From: Aquificaceae bacterium
GTDB taxonomy: Bacteria > Aquificota > Aquificia > Aquificales > Aquificaceae
Assembly (NCBI GenBank): GCA_027079305.1
Contig: JALWVU010000025.1
Span: 1 to 59,163, forward strand
Direction: 5' to 3'
Length of the DNA stretch: 59,163 bases
Shown: piece by piece, positions 9,769 through 19,200 of the stretch
Layout of the letters: every line of letters begins with the position of its first letter
Position numbering within the stretch: the first letter of the stretch is position 1
Translations under genes and position numbers: made by a program
The notes under the pieces: generated by a model
What the model saw: only the letters and a program-made list of their open reading frames with translations
Databases searched by the model: none
What the model was told of the DNA's origin: nothing

Positions 9769-10332
9769 ATGCGTGCTTTCGTAGGATTTTTTACTACCAA
9801 GAGTCTTTACGAACACGTGGACAAGTTCAAGGAGGAGACCAAGGACTTCATAAAGGGTAAGTGGATAGAACCCCAGAACCTCCACATGACCTTTCAGTTC
9901 CTGGGTGATATAAACCAGGAGCAGGCTGTCAGCGTTATCAAGAACATACAGCGTATAGCGGACAAGTCCCGACCCTTCAGAGTTCAATACAAATCCCTCG
10001 GTGTGTTTCCAGACAGAAAGAGACCAAGGATACTCTGGATAGGGGTGTCTAAAGGTGATAATATTCTCAAGAGGCTCGCCTCCGAGATCTCACAGCTCAA
10101 CAGAAAGGCTGGCATAAGAGTTGATTCAAAACCCTTCCATCCACACGTTACCATTTGCAGGATAAAGGAGGTCGACAGGAAAAGGCTGGGTAGCTTTATG
10201 AACAGATACAGGAACTTTAACTTCGGGGAGGAGGTGGTGGACAGGATAGCTCTGATCTCAAGCTCCCTTACCAGCATAGGTCCCATATACACCGTGGTGG
10301 AGGAGTTCTACTTCAGGAGGGACAAACCTTGA
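9769..10332 (+). CDS. thpR: RNA 2',3'-cyclic phosphodiesterase (2'-5' RNA ligase family)
   Basis: A 187-aa member of the 2H phosphoesterase superfamily. Both HxT/Sx motifs are present: LHMTFQFLGD (about residue 43) and FHPHVTICR (about residue 127), forming the two-histidine active site. The family (ThpR/LigT) opens 2',3'-cyclic phosphates and in vitro ligates tRNA halves. TAAAAT (9756-9761) lies 7 nt before the ATG and includes the previous stop codon; there is no Shine-Dalgarno. It overlaps purM by 4 nt. Confidence 0.93.
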   Translation: MRAFVGFFTTKSLYEHVDKFKEETKDFIKGKWIEPQNLHMTFQFLGDINQEQAVSVIKNIQRIADKSRPFRVQYKSLGVFPDRKRPRILWIGVSKGDNILKRLASEISQLNRKAGIRVDSKPFHPHVTICRIKEVDRKRLGSFMNRYRNFNFGEEVVDRIALISSSLTSIGPIYTVVEEFYFRRDKP

Positions 10333-11336
10333 CCACCTACAAGGATGCGGGTGTAGATATAGACAAAGCCAACGAATTCGTAAGATACATAAAGGAGAAG
10401 GTCCGGAAAGCCTTTCCCGGCGGAACGCTAACCGATTTCGGAGGTTTTGCGAGCGGAGTGTCTTTAAAAGGATACAGGGATCCTGTTCTCTTCTCCTCAA
10501 CCGACGGTGTGGGGACGAAGCTTAAAATAGCTCAGGAGCTTGGGATTCACGACACTGTCGGAATAGATCTGGTAGCCATGAACGTGAACGATGTCCTTAC
10601 CACGGGGGCGGATCCCTTAATTTTTCTGGATTATATAGCGACGGGCAAGATAGACCTCGAGGTGCTCAAGAAGGTTATAGACGGAATCGTAGAGGGATGT
10701 AGGAGGGGCGAGGTAATACTTGCGGGAGGAGAGACCGCGGAGATGCCGGGGTTCTATCCGGACGGAGTTTACGACCTTGCCGGTTTCTGCGTGGGCATCT
10801 GTGAAAGGGAGGAGATAATAACAGGTGAGGAAGTATCGCCCGGAGATGTGCTTGTAGGTATAAGATCCTCAGGTTTTCACAGCAACGGCTTCTCCCTCAT
10901 CAGGAAAGTTTTGAAGGACAGGGGCATAAAGCTGACCGACAGCGTAGAAGAGTTAGGTGGTGCGGTGGGAGAAGTTCTCCTTACGCCTACGAGGATATAC
11001 ACTAAAGAGATCAAGAGATTGAGAAAGGCGGTCAAAGTTAAGGCGATAGCCCATATAACGGGTGGAGGGATCCCAGAGAATCTGATCAGGGTGCTCCCAA
11101 AAGGGGTAAAGGCGGTGATTGAGAAGAAAACCATTCCACAGAATCCTGTCTTTGAATGGATCCAGAATCTCGGAAACGTAGAGGAGAAGGAGATGTTCCG
11201 GACCTTCAACATGGGTGTAGGTATGATAGTTGTCGTCTCCGAAAAAGAAAAGGACAAGGCTCTTGAGGCTCTCGGGGATGATGCCTTCCTGTGTGGTTAC
11301 GTGGAGAGGGGGGAGAAGTCAGTGGAGATCATCTGA
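10329..11336 (+). CDS. purM: phosphoribosylformylglycinamidine cyclo-ligase (AIR synthetase)
   Basis: A 335-aa enzyme that closes the imidazole ring of AIR in purine synthesis. Family text is clear: TYKDAGVDIDKAN at the start, FSSTDGVGTKLKIA, HDTVGIDLVAMNVNDV, GGETAEMPGFY, HSNGFSLIRKV and HITGGGIPENL. Length matches the family. It starts with TTG, whose last two bases and the next A form the TGA stop of thpR, so translation is coupled. It ends convergently, overlapping the next gene by 8 bp. Confidence 0.97.
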   Translation: MTTYKDAGVDIDKANEFVRYIKEKVRKAFPGGTLTDFGGFASGVSLKGYRDPVLFSSTDGVGTKLKIAQELGIHDTVGIDLVAMNVNDVLTTGADPLIFLDYIATGKIDLEVLKKVIDGIVEGCRRGEVILAGGETAEMPGFYPDGVYDLAGFCVGICEREEIITGEEVSPGDVLVGIRSSGFHSNGFSLIRKVLKDRGIKLTDSVEELGGAVGEVLLTPTRIYTKEIKRLRKAVKVKAIAHITGGGIPENLIRVLPKGVKAVIEKKTIPQNPVFEWIQNLGNVEEKEMFRTFNMGVGMIVVVSEKEKDKALEALGDDAFLCGYVERGEKSVEII

Positions 11337-12507
11337 GGGCGAGGGAGATCACGTCCTTAGCTATGTCCTCCCCGAAGGTCCTGAAGGAGGAGTGAAGCTC
11401 CAGAAGTTTTCCTAAAAGATCTGTGTTCAATCTAACATCCCTGCCCTCGACCTTGAAGATGTCGAACCTCTCCGCAAAGCTCTCTATCTCCTCGTAGTAT
11501 CCGGGATTTTTATACAGGTAAAAGACCTCGGGGAAGTATTTGGAGAGCTTGAGTATGACCTCCTCTACGGGAACGTGCTCTCCGTTTATGTGGGCGTCTA
11601 TAAAGCCCTTCTCTTCACGCAGGAGGACCTCCGCACCTTCCCTCTCCGCAAGCATGAGCGATCCCATAACTATGCCCACCAGAGCGGTCAGATCTATCTC
11701 CTGAAAGTTATCCCCCAGCAGGTCCTTCTTGCCCGCAACGGAGATGGCTTTTTCCTTCTGGTCGTAGAAGTATATGTGGTTCAGCCCTTCGGTAAAGCTT
11801 GAGTAGTGGGCGTCTTCCACGTGGGCGAATCTCTTGCCGGTCTTGCCAAACACGTTAAAGCTTCTGTCCGAAAGGAGGAAGGTGTTGTAGGCTCCGTGCT
11901 CCGCTTTAACAAAAACACCGTCGTAACTCCCGCTGGAAAGAACCTCCATATCATCGGTGAAGTAGATAACTTCCTTCTCCGTTATCGCTACAGGGCCTTC
12001 GTAGTCTGAAAGAACCTTTACCCCATCCGCAAGGGCCTTCTCGGAAATCTTTTCACCCTCCAAAGTCAGCTTGTATAGGAAGTTCCCTCCTATGACAAAT
12101 AGATAGTTCCCAAGCACATCTACAGACTTTATGGGTTTGTCGAGAAGGTCCGAAACCGAATATCTGACTACCTCGGACTCTACAAACCTTTCCGCGGACA
12201 CCCTGTAAACTCCTTCCGCGGTGACGAAGAAAACGTCCCTAAGGTTGCTCGTCAGGTCTTTTATATAGTTCTCCAAGCCTATCTCCACCGTTTCTCCGTT
12301 TCTCCTGTCCATCCTTATGAGCTTGCTACTCCCCGCTCCCACAATGTGATACCTGGTGTTGGTAAGCTTATGGGGTGTTTCGGAGAGCTTTTCGGACTGC
12401 CAGATCACCCTCTCCCGTGAGCCTTCCAAGAGATCCTTCTTGGATATGCCTTCAACCCTGTAATCTCTGGATATGAAAACTCTCTCTCCGTCGCAGTAGA
12501 TTTCCAT
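11329..12507 (-). CDS. unknown 392-aa protein, repeat-rich in beta strands
   Basis: Not recognised. There is no signal peptide. Residues about 1-270 read as a series of short beta-strand units of the form 'VFFVTAEGVYRVS', 'YLFVIGGNFLYKLT', 'PVAITEKEVIYFT' and 'HIYFYDQKEKAIS', which suggests an atypical beta-propeller. Residues about 275-392 are helical. A Shine-Dalgarno GGGGAGGT lies 6 nt before the ATG. It is the only gene between purM (convergent, 8-bp overlap) and a secreted unknown protein on the same strand. A cytoplasmic scaffold or sensor is conceivable, but this is a guess. Confidence 0.75.
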   Translation of the reverse strand: MEIYCDGERVFISRDYRVEGISKKDLLEGSRERVIWQSEKLSETPHKLTNTRYHIVGAGSSKLIRMDRRNGETVEIGLENYIKDLTSNLRDVFFVTAEGVYRVSAERFVESEVVRYSVSDLLDKPIKSVDVLGNYLFVIGGNFLYKLTLEGEKISEKALADGVKVLSDYEGPVAITEKEVIYFTDDMEVLSSGSYDGVFVKAEHGAYNTFLLSDRSFNVFGKTGKRFAHVEDAHYSSFTEGLNHIYFYDQKEKAISVAGKKDLLGDNFQEIDLTALVGIVMGSLMLAEREGAEVLLREEKGFIDAHINGEHVPVEEVILKLSKYFPEVFYLYKNPGYYEEIESFAERFDIFKVEGRDVRLNTDLLGKLLELHSSFRTFGEDIAKDVISLALR

Positions 12508-12531
12508 GAGCTACCTCCCCTATCTATCTTA

Positions 12532-13035
12532 TCACCTGCACTTCTCGAACTTGATCTCTTCCACCCCTATCAGGTGGACATACTGGAGCTGGGTCTGAGT
12601 CATAACCTTCATAACATCCTTTTCGTTCTTCGGGTCCTTCATCACTATGGTTAGTCTCTCTCTTCTCTTGCCTTCGGATCTGACGTCGCATACAGGGACG
12701 TGAAGGTTTTCTATTTCCTTCTTCAGAATTATAGGAAATATGCCTCTCTTGACGTATAGGACTTTATCGTAAGCTCTCTGAACCCTTTGATAGAACTTCT
12801 CGTATCTTTCCCCGCTCTCCATAAGATACTTGTCCTTTAGAGTATGGAGGGGATAACCGTAGGAGTTGAGTTCGTCTATAAGCTCCGTAGTAGGGCCTTT
12901 CTTCTGGACGATCTTATCTATCTCATCGAGTCTTTTTTCAACCTTACTGAGATACTCTCTGTCCTTCCGGAACTCCTCCTTTGTTATGGCAAACACAAGC
13001 CCCACACCGAGAAGTAAAGTCAGCAGGTATCTCAT
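12532..13035 (-). CDS. unknown secreted protein
   Basis: The 167-aa product from the ATG at 13035 has a signal peptide (MRYLLTLLLGVGLVFA) and a mature helical, Lys/Glu-rich part (EEFRKDREYLSKVEKRLDEI; YQRVQRAYDKVLYVKRG), then a beta-rich end with two Cys (VPVCDVRSEGKRRERLTIV ... EIKFEKCR) that may form a disulfide. The upstream in-frame ATG at 13071 would add 12 basic residues before the signal peptide and is less likely; AGGAGGT lies about 10 nt before the chosen ATG. No family is recognised. It is divergent from tRNA-Pro. Confidence 0.7.
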   Translation of the reverse strand: MRYLLTLLLGVGLVFAITKEEFRKDREYLSKVEKRLDEIDKIVQKKGPTTELIDELNSYGYPLHTLKDKYLMESGERYEKFYQRVQRAYDKVLYVKRGIFPIILKKEIENLHVPVCDVRSEGKRRERLTIVMKDPKNEKDVMKVMTQTQLQYVHLIGVEEIKFEKCR

Positions 13036-13081
13036 TCCACCTATACCTCCTCGTTTAATATATTTTCTCAAGGCTCCGTGC

Positions 13082-13110
13082 TTGAAATCAAAGCGTCCGG
13101 ATCGGATAAT
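13082..13110 (+). promoter_or_regulatory. promoter of tRNA-Pro
   Basis: TTGAAA (13082-13087), a 17-bp spacer and GATAAT (13105-13110) precede the tRNA. The predicted start near 13117 lies about 7 nt before the mature 5' end. Confidence 0.7.
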
Positions 13111-13123
13111 AATAATCGCTCTA

Positions 13124-13196
13124 CGGGGTGTAGCTCAGGTGGCAGAGCGTCGGCTTTGGGAGCCGAAGGTCGTGGGTTCAAGTCCCACCACCCCGA
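13124..13196 (+). tRNA. tRNA-Pro (anticodon TGG)
   Basis: A full cloverleaf can be drawn: acceptor CGGGGTG/CACCCCG, D arm GCTC/GAGC, anticodon stem TCGGC/GCCGA with loop TTTGGGA (anticodon TGG at 13157-13159) and T arm GTGGG-TTCAAGT-CCCAC. The discriminator is A (13196). CCA is not encoded. A T-rich tract (13211-13222) follows and may serve as terminator. An integrase fragment starts 46 bp downstream, so the gene is a probable attachment site. Confidence 0.97.
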
Positions 13197-13241
13197 GGTT
13201 TCATACGTCTCTTTTTTTCTTTGTCGAAAATCTGCCGAAAT

Positions 13242-13341
13242 TCAGGCGTTAACTACATCTCTGAGGTAGTCATCTGTAAGGTGGGCGTATCTTTTGGTCA
13301 TAGAGAGGTTGGAGTGATTCAGACTAAAGTTCTGCAACCCT
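13242..13341 (-). pseudogene. tyrosine recombinase (phage-type integrase) C-terminal fragment
   Basis: The minus strand encodes about 30 residues ending in a stop: LQNFSLNHSNLSMTKRYAH followed by LTDDYLRDVVNA. This matches the end of tyrosine recombinases, where an H-x-S-L/I-S-MT-x-RYAHL stretch carries the catalytic Tyr and the LGHSS segment precedes it. Upstream the frame is closed by a stop. The expected LGH is degraded to LNH. It lies 46 bp past tRNA-Pro, the classical position of an integrase relic of an integrated element. Confidence 0.75.
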
Positions 13342-13344
13342 TGA

Positions 13345-13677
13345 CAAGAGACCACTCAAGCCTGTAAAAACACAGCTAAACTCAGCTCCTCCCACGGAGC
13401 CTTAATCATTTTCCTTTGGACAAACGGATTAAGAATTCCCCTCCACGTTGAGCTTCTCCACGAAGTTAAACCTGTATCCGCTCTGATTTTCACTCTTAAA
13501 AGACTTCTTTCTCACCTGAGGAAGTTATTTCCCAATATCGTCTTTTTGTGCTATGCAGGTCTTATCTGCAACAGACTCCTCGAACTCCTCTGGTTTCCGA
13601 GACCGGAGAAGGTAAGGCTCAAGGGATTGAGAATAGGCAGTTTGAGTTTGTTCAAGATATTGTGCGACGATGTTTGA
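13345..13677 (+). pseudogene. transposase-like fragment
   Basis: An open stretch between two stops reads ...SSHGALIIFLWTNGLRIPLHVELLHEVKP, then IFTLKRLLSHLRKLFPNIVFLCYAG, then LICNRLLELLW. It resembles the central part of IS4-group DDE transposases, where LxD after the strand corresponds to LCYAG here, so the catalytic Asp is gone. No start codon with an RBS is visible, and a further short open stretch follows in another frame (13680-13760). Family assignment is tentative. The remainder up to 13830 shows nothing I can identify. Confidence 0.4.
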
Positions 13678-13830
13678 GTTTCCTCCCTTTCCTGACGATA
13701 GGCTTGTTCTGCTTGCACTACAAAATTTGACAGAAGGTGGCTCATGTTATGCAAAAGTTTAGTATTCTAACAACCGCTCAGCATTATTATGAGGATAACG
13801 TAGTAGAGAAGTGTGTTTTGTTTCACGCCT

Positions 13831-16272
13831 TCACCCCTTTGTTTTCTCTTCCGCTTTCTTCATAATATAGGCGAGTTCAAGAACAGATGCCCCCAGGGGG
13901 ATGGTATAGTCTCTGTTCATCCTCCTGACTACAGCTTTCGGAAGCTTGAGGGGCATGAATTTGGGTTTTGCATACAAGAATGAAAAACTCTCCGAACCCC
14001 AGACGAGCCAACCCAGAAGGGAGAGAAGTATTCCCTCTTCAATCTCGGGGTTGTCCCCTTTAAGGTTGCCGACAAAGAAAAGAGATAGCTCCGTGCTCAT
14101 GTATGGCTCTCCTCTCATGGCAACCGGGACAACGAGAGGAGCCCTTATGACGAAGAGGTTGTAGTCTTCAAAGATACCGTCCTGATTACCGCCAAGCCAT
14201 CCCATATACCTCAGACCTTTCTTAAACTCTTTCTCAAATATTACGTAAGCGTCCTTATCCCTGCTTACTCCCCTGAGCAGGATAGGTGTTTTTATACTCC
14301 GATAGAGAACAGGAAAGAAGCTCTCATGGTTCAGCTTCCTGTAGCTCAGGAGAGGGCTTCTCGTATCCTGAGAAATCGCTATGAGATTGGGTGTCTCCAT
14401 CAGGAACTTCTCAAGCTCTTTCACGTCTCCGCTGAAGCCATCGGCAAAGACAAAGAACTTCCTGTCGTCCCGCTCTATGGTAAGGAAGTCGTCCTTGAAG
14501 GCAAATCTGTATAGACTGTAGAGATAATGCCTTCCCGTCCCAGCAAGCTCAACACTCCTGTCCTCTACTAGCATAGAGTAAACCGCAGGCTTCCGGATTT
14601 TAAAGCTATTGAACTTTAGAACAACCCTCCTGTCCGCTCTGAGTGCACTTATGAGTGCGTTCTTCTGGAAGAAAACAGCGTCTCTTTCCCCTCCCGCTAT
14701 CTTATCTATGGACTCTTCACCCAGGGTCTGAAAAGGATGGGCGAGGGCATAGTCAACGAAAGCCCTCACCAGGTCCCAGATTGGGTATCTATCTTCATCA
14801 CCTTTAACGTCAAGCAGGGCAAATACCATGTAAGTTGTATTCTTTTCAATGCCCAAGGACCTGATTGCCTTGAAAAAGCCAGCCACCTGGAGGAGGAAGG
14901 CAAGAGCTTTGTAAGCCAAGTCCCCCGTAAAAGTGTAGCTGTCATGATTTTTCAGCTCTTTCCAGAAGGGGAATATGAACTCCATCTCCACACCCCCCAG
15001 CACCTCTCTCCCCATCATTTTCGGATTTACATACTTGTTTCCCATTCTCCCTTTCCCTCGCAATACCTTCACGAACTTTCTGGCTTTGTCCACGAGACCG
15101 CTTTCGTAAAGGACGAACTGCCCGTATGTGTCCGCATATATCTCCTTCTTAACGCTGTAAACAGCTTTTCCGTCTCTCACGAAAGAGACCTTTTTCACTC
15201 CGGGAACCCCGCCCCCGAGTATACGTGTAAGCTCCCTCCTGACCTTCTTCAGAAAGGGGCTCTCTCCTTTCCTGTCTCCGTAAACCTTCCTGAGCCATTC
15301 CGATATTCCGAAGGCTTCAGCTTCTTCTTCCGCCTCTCTGATAAGTTCCTCTTTGGGTTTATCCAAGAACTCCTCCCTTCTGACCGCCTCTTTCCCTATT
15401 TTGAGCAACACCTCTTCGTAGGTAAGACGTGGATTCCCGTATCCGAGCTTAGTTACCAGAGGCTTGTGTGTTAGCCATGGACCATCCTCTCCCTCTCCCT
15501 CCTGAGCAAGCCCGACGTGAAAATCTACCTCTATCTTGAAGAGTCTCTCAAAGAAGAGCTGTGCAAGGATGTCGTCTCCCCTAACAGCCCTCTCTCCGAG
15601 CTCTTTAAGAGACTTAAAGAACTCTCTTACCTCACCCTCAAGGTCCTTGCACTCAAGAAGTCTCTCAATTAGCTTAATGCTTACCTCACGCCTGAGCCTT
15701 CCGAGCCCTTCTGTGTAGTCGGACGGGCTAATCTCTCCCGACCTGAGACCGTCAAGAAGGTCCTCCAGTCTGTCCGCCACATTTATGTCCAGATAGTAAA
15801 TGTTGACATCTCCCCTTCCCTCTGTAAGCCTTCCATAGTAAACCTTAAACTCGTTCACGTCCTTCCCTACGTAGGTATCTTTTCTCTTCCTCCGGGAGGG
15901 CAGGAGAGTGAATGTTACCTTTCCCGGGTCTATATCCTTTCCCTTCAGAAGCTCCACAGACTCTTCCAGAAGCTCCATTATTTCTTTTCTCCACCTTCCC
16001 CTAAGCTCTTCATTTTCCCTGGTTGCCTTCTTCCCCAGACCCTCTTTAAGCATTCTCACGAAGGTCGCCTCCCACCTGCCGAGAAGGGAGGTGATTAGTT
16101 TGTTATACCTGTAAACTTCGGGGTCGGACTCCTGACTTTCCGAACCTGCATAGAATACACCGCCCACATAAGCCCTTTTCCTATCGGGACCCATTATGGG
16201 AGGGGGCTCTCCTTTTGCAAAGATTGAGAGAGGTCTCCCTTCACCCCGAAAACGGGAAGAAGCGTCTATCAT
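13831..16272 (-). CDS. unknown 813-aa partner of the SF2 helicase
   Basis: Not recognised. The product is soluble and begins with a basic, Gly/Pro-rich segment (SRFRGEGRPLSIFAKGEPPPIMGPDRKRAYVGG). Residues about 60-420 are strongly helical and charged, and a C-terminal half of mixed alpha/beta character follows (TYMVFALLDVKGDEDRYPIWDL; DDRKFFVFADGFSGDVKEL; TRSPLLSYRKLNHESFFPVLYR). I looked for PIWI, HD, PD-(D/E)XK, HNH and polymerase motifs and found none complete. The ATG overlaps the stop of the upstream helicase gene by 4 nt (ATGA), so the two proteins are made together. Its helicase partner and the neighbouring mobile-element remnants suggest replication of, or defence against, foreign DNA; this is inference only. 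Confidence 0.75.
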   Translation of the reverse strand: MIDASSRFRGEGRPLSIFAKGEPPPIMGPDRKRAYVGGVFYAGSESQESDPEVYRYNKLITSLLGRWEATFVRMLKEGLGKKATRENEELRGRWRKEIMELLEESVELLKGKDIDPGKVTFTLLPSRRKRKDTYVGKDVNEFKVYYGRLTEGRGDVNIYYLDINVADRLEDLLDGLRSGEISPSDYTEGLGRLRREVSIKLIERLLECKDLEGEVREFFKSLKELGERAVRGDDILAQLFFERLFKIEVDFHVGLAQEGEGEDGPWLTHKPLVTKLGYGNPRLTYEEVLLKIGKEAVRREEFLDKPKEELIREAEEEAEAFGISEWLRKVYGDRKGESPFLKKVRRELTRILGGGVPGVKKVSFVRDGKAVYSVKKEIYADTYGQFVLYESGLVDKARKFVKVLRGKGRMGNKYVNPKMMGREVLGGVEMEFIFPFWKELKNHDSYTFTGDLAYKALAFLLQVAGFFKAIRSLGIEKNTTYMVFALLDVKGDEDRYPIWDLVRAFVDYALAHPFQTLGEESIDKIAGGERDAVFFQKNALISALRADRRVVLKFNSFKIRKPAVYSMLVEDRSVELAGTGRHYLYSLYRFAFKDDFLTIERDDRKFFVFADGFSGDVKELEKFLMETPNLIAISQDTRSPLLSYRKLNHESFFPVLYRSIKTPILLRGVSRDKDAYVIFEKEFKKGLRYMGWLGGNQDGIFEDYNLFVIRAPLVVPVAMRGEPYMSTELSLFFVGNLKGDNPEIEEGILLSLLGWLVWGSESFSFLYAKPKFMPLKLPKAVVRRMNRDYTIPLGASVLELAYIMKKAEEKTKG

Positions 16273-19200
16273 CCCACCACCTCCTCTATCAAGGCGAGTA
16301 ATAGGTCTCCACCGACCTTCGGATAAGAGCCCGAGAGCCAGCCAAAGACTTCGCTGTTCTCTATAGGGAAAACCACACTCCTCACACTTCCCGAATGAGG
16401 GTCTCTGCTTATCCTCGCGGAGGGTTTCAGCCCCGCCCCTAACACCCCTATACCAAACCTCGTTATGTATTTGGAATAGAGCATTTCAACCGAGACAAAA
16501 TCCCTATCTACAGCTTCGTATGCTATTGCGAGGGTCGGTATGTAAACGAGCCCGTAAATCGGGGAACTCTGGCGCTCCGTTTTCAGCCTGTAGAGCCAGG
16601 CTTCAAGCTCCTCCGCAGTCCGTCTGTTCGCCCTGTAAAAGAGGTCCCTGTGCCTTTCAAAGAGCCTCAGGGCAGTTTCCACATCCCTTTGCTCTGCGCT
16701 CGTTCTGAGGTCCACATCAATCAACAGGTATGGATGGAAGAAGTCGGTTTCCTTTCCTATCTTGCTTATTTCCACATCGGGAAGAACGCTGAGCATCTTT
16801 GCTATGAGAGAAGCCAGCCGTTTTATGTCCGCCATCTCCTCCCTTGTCAGGGAAGGGTAGTAATCGCTCAGCTCCTCCAGGAAGTTAACAGCCTGCCCGC
16901 CCGGGGAGAGCTCCTCGGGTGTATAGAGGGGTCTCATCTGTTGGGAGATGGTCGCCACCACTTTATCTGAGGGTGAGTAGTAGCTCTCATAGAGCTTTCT
17001 GAAGAGCTTTGAGAATATTAGCTGGTCTCTGAGCACACTCCTTTTCTTCAGAAGATGGAGAAGCTCCTCGGTTTCCCTCTGAATCTCCTCGCTCTCCTCT
17101 CCCTCCTCAATATTGAATTCTTCCATCAAGGACTCAAGGTATGTTCTCGCCCTCTCTCTCACAAGCTCCTCGTTTTCTTCCTCCACAAAGGCGTAAACCC
17201 TTATTATCTCCTTGACCACGTCTTCTTCCCCTTCCATTCCCCGGATACGGGCGGACGCCTGCAGGTCCTCCGCCGTGTTTTCCTCTATGGAAGAGAAGTG
17301 GGTTGTCAGTATAAGGGCTCTGGTAAAGTTCTGTCTGAGGGACACTCCCCGTGAAAGGGTAGAGGTGGAAATCACCCCATCGTAATCAAGGCTATCCCCT
17401 TCCAGCTCCTCCTGAGAACCCCTTATATTGCTGGTGCTTGCAAGGATTTTGAACCCCTTAGCTTCCAGCCTCCTCTTTATCTCCTGGACAGCCTCCCTGT
17501 TCTGGACGTATATGTAGAGCCTTTCGCCTTTCCTCTTCAACTCTTCAAGCTGATTCTCCGCAAGATCAGCGCATCGGTCATAAATCTCATCCTTGCTCTT
17601 TGCTCCGAGAATGAACCTCTCCCTTATGAGGAGCTTCTTTGCAGGGTAGGAGTAACCCGAATAGACAAAAGCTCTTGAGCCGTCAAGCTCTACCTCCCCT
17701 TCAGGCTCAAAGTCGGCGAAGGTGAAGGAGGGAGACACGTATCCCTCCCGGACGAACTCGCTCCAGGCTTTTTCAAAGACGCCCTTGGAATGGAGGGTAG
17801 CGTCAAAGACCATTATGCTTACCATGTCGGGATATTCCTGCATAAGCTCTATCGCCCATCTAAGGCTTGCAAACCCGTTCTTTGAGCCAGTGAGTTCATC
17901 AAATACAAAAACCACTCTGTATCCCTTCCTTCTCCATTTCCCCATTCTCCTTTTTACGTGCCTGAGCGTGGAGGAGGAAGAATGGATTGTCTTGGTAATT
18001 GAGTGGGTGGTCAGAAGGCAGGCTATTTTCTCGGTTCCCTCTTCTATCCTCCTGTTTATCTCTCCTACAGCCCGCTTGATTCTTGAGGTGTTTTCCGTGT
18101 CCTCAACCTCAGATATATCCCCCGCTCTCGTGTATAAAATCCTCTTCCTTTCCAGCTTCCCTTCCGAGTCATAGAGGAAAACGGTGCTGACGCCTTCTAT
18201 CTTGCCAGCCTCCTTGTTCACCTCTTCAAGGAGTCTTATCCTCGGGGCGAAGTAGAGGAGTATGAGCTTCTCTTTGCTCTCCTCAAGAACGACCTTTTTC
18301 ATGGCAAAGGTCTTTCCGGAGCCGGTAGAGTGAAGGAGGACAAGGACTTTCCCCCACGGGTCTCTCCAGAACTCTCTCGTCCTTCTCTCCGTGTCTCTCC
18401 TGAGTTGCGATATTCTGGACTCAGGGATTATCTCGTAAACCGCTCCGTCCCGCTTATTTATCTCTTTTTCAAGCTCAAGGGCTTCATTATGAACTTTGTC
18501 TTTAAGCTTTCTCAATCTCTTTAGTATCTTTCTCCTGATTGAGAGTTCTTTCTGGGTCTTCAGGTAGTAAGACTCTTCTTTCCTCTTGAGTTCTCTGTAT
18601 AGCTTCTTAAACTCTCGCGAAAGTTCCTCTACGGGAAGTTCCTCATGGGAAGGGCTGAAGGTGAAAACGACCCCGTCCGTGGTAGAGGTAATCAGTCCTG
18701 TATGTATCCTGTCAAAGATATCCCCGCTTTCTCTCAGGTAATCAAAAAGGTAGGAAAAGACCTGAATGAGGGACTTGGTTTCAAAGTCAAGTTCCACCTC
18801 CTCCCTTTCCAGCATCGTCCGACCTGTCTTCAGGAGTGCTTTTGCAAAGCTGTGAAGGGAGGGGTCGCCAAGTGATAGGGATAGCTGGATGCCTTTTGCT
18901 CTGGGCGGAACAAATATCACATCCTTTGTGCTCTCCTTTCTTGTCAGGAATCTTCTTATGTGCCATCCGCCTCCGAACAGCTTGAGGTCATACACATGAA
19001 GTTCTTTTCTGTCCGCTCTGGGGTTCTTTATGTAAAAGATCAGGTCAGCGTTAAAGAAAGCTCCTGCCTCCCAGTTTTCCGAAAACATATCAAAGACCAC
19101 GGGAACTATATCTCCCTGCGGAAGGTGTATGGCAAAAAGCTTCCCCCCGTATAGACCTGTAACATAGACGCTGAGCTGAGTCTCTTCCTCTTTTGAGGAG

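Noticed and set aside
13831-16272. Partner protein as an Argonaute
   Set aside because: Looked for PIWI DEDX residues and a MID/PAZ-like order; not found in recognisable form.
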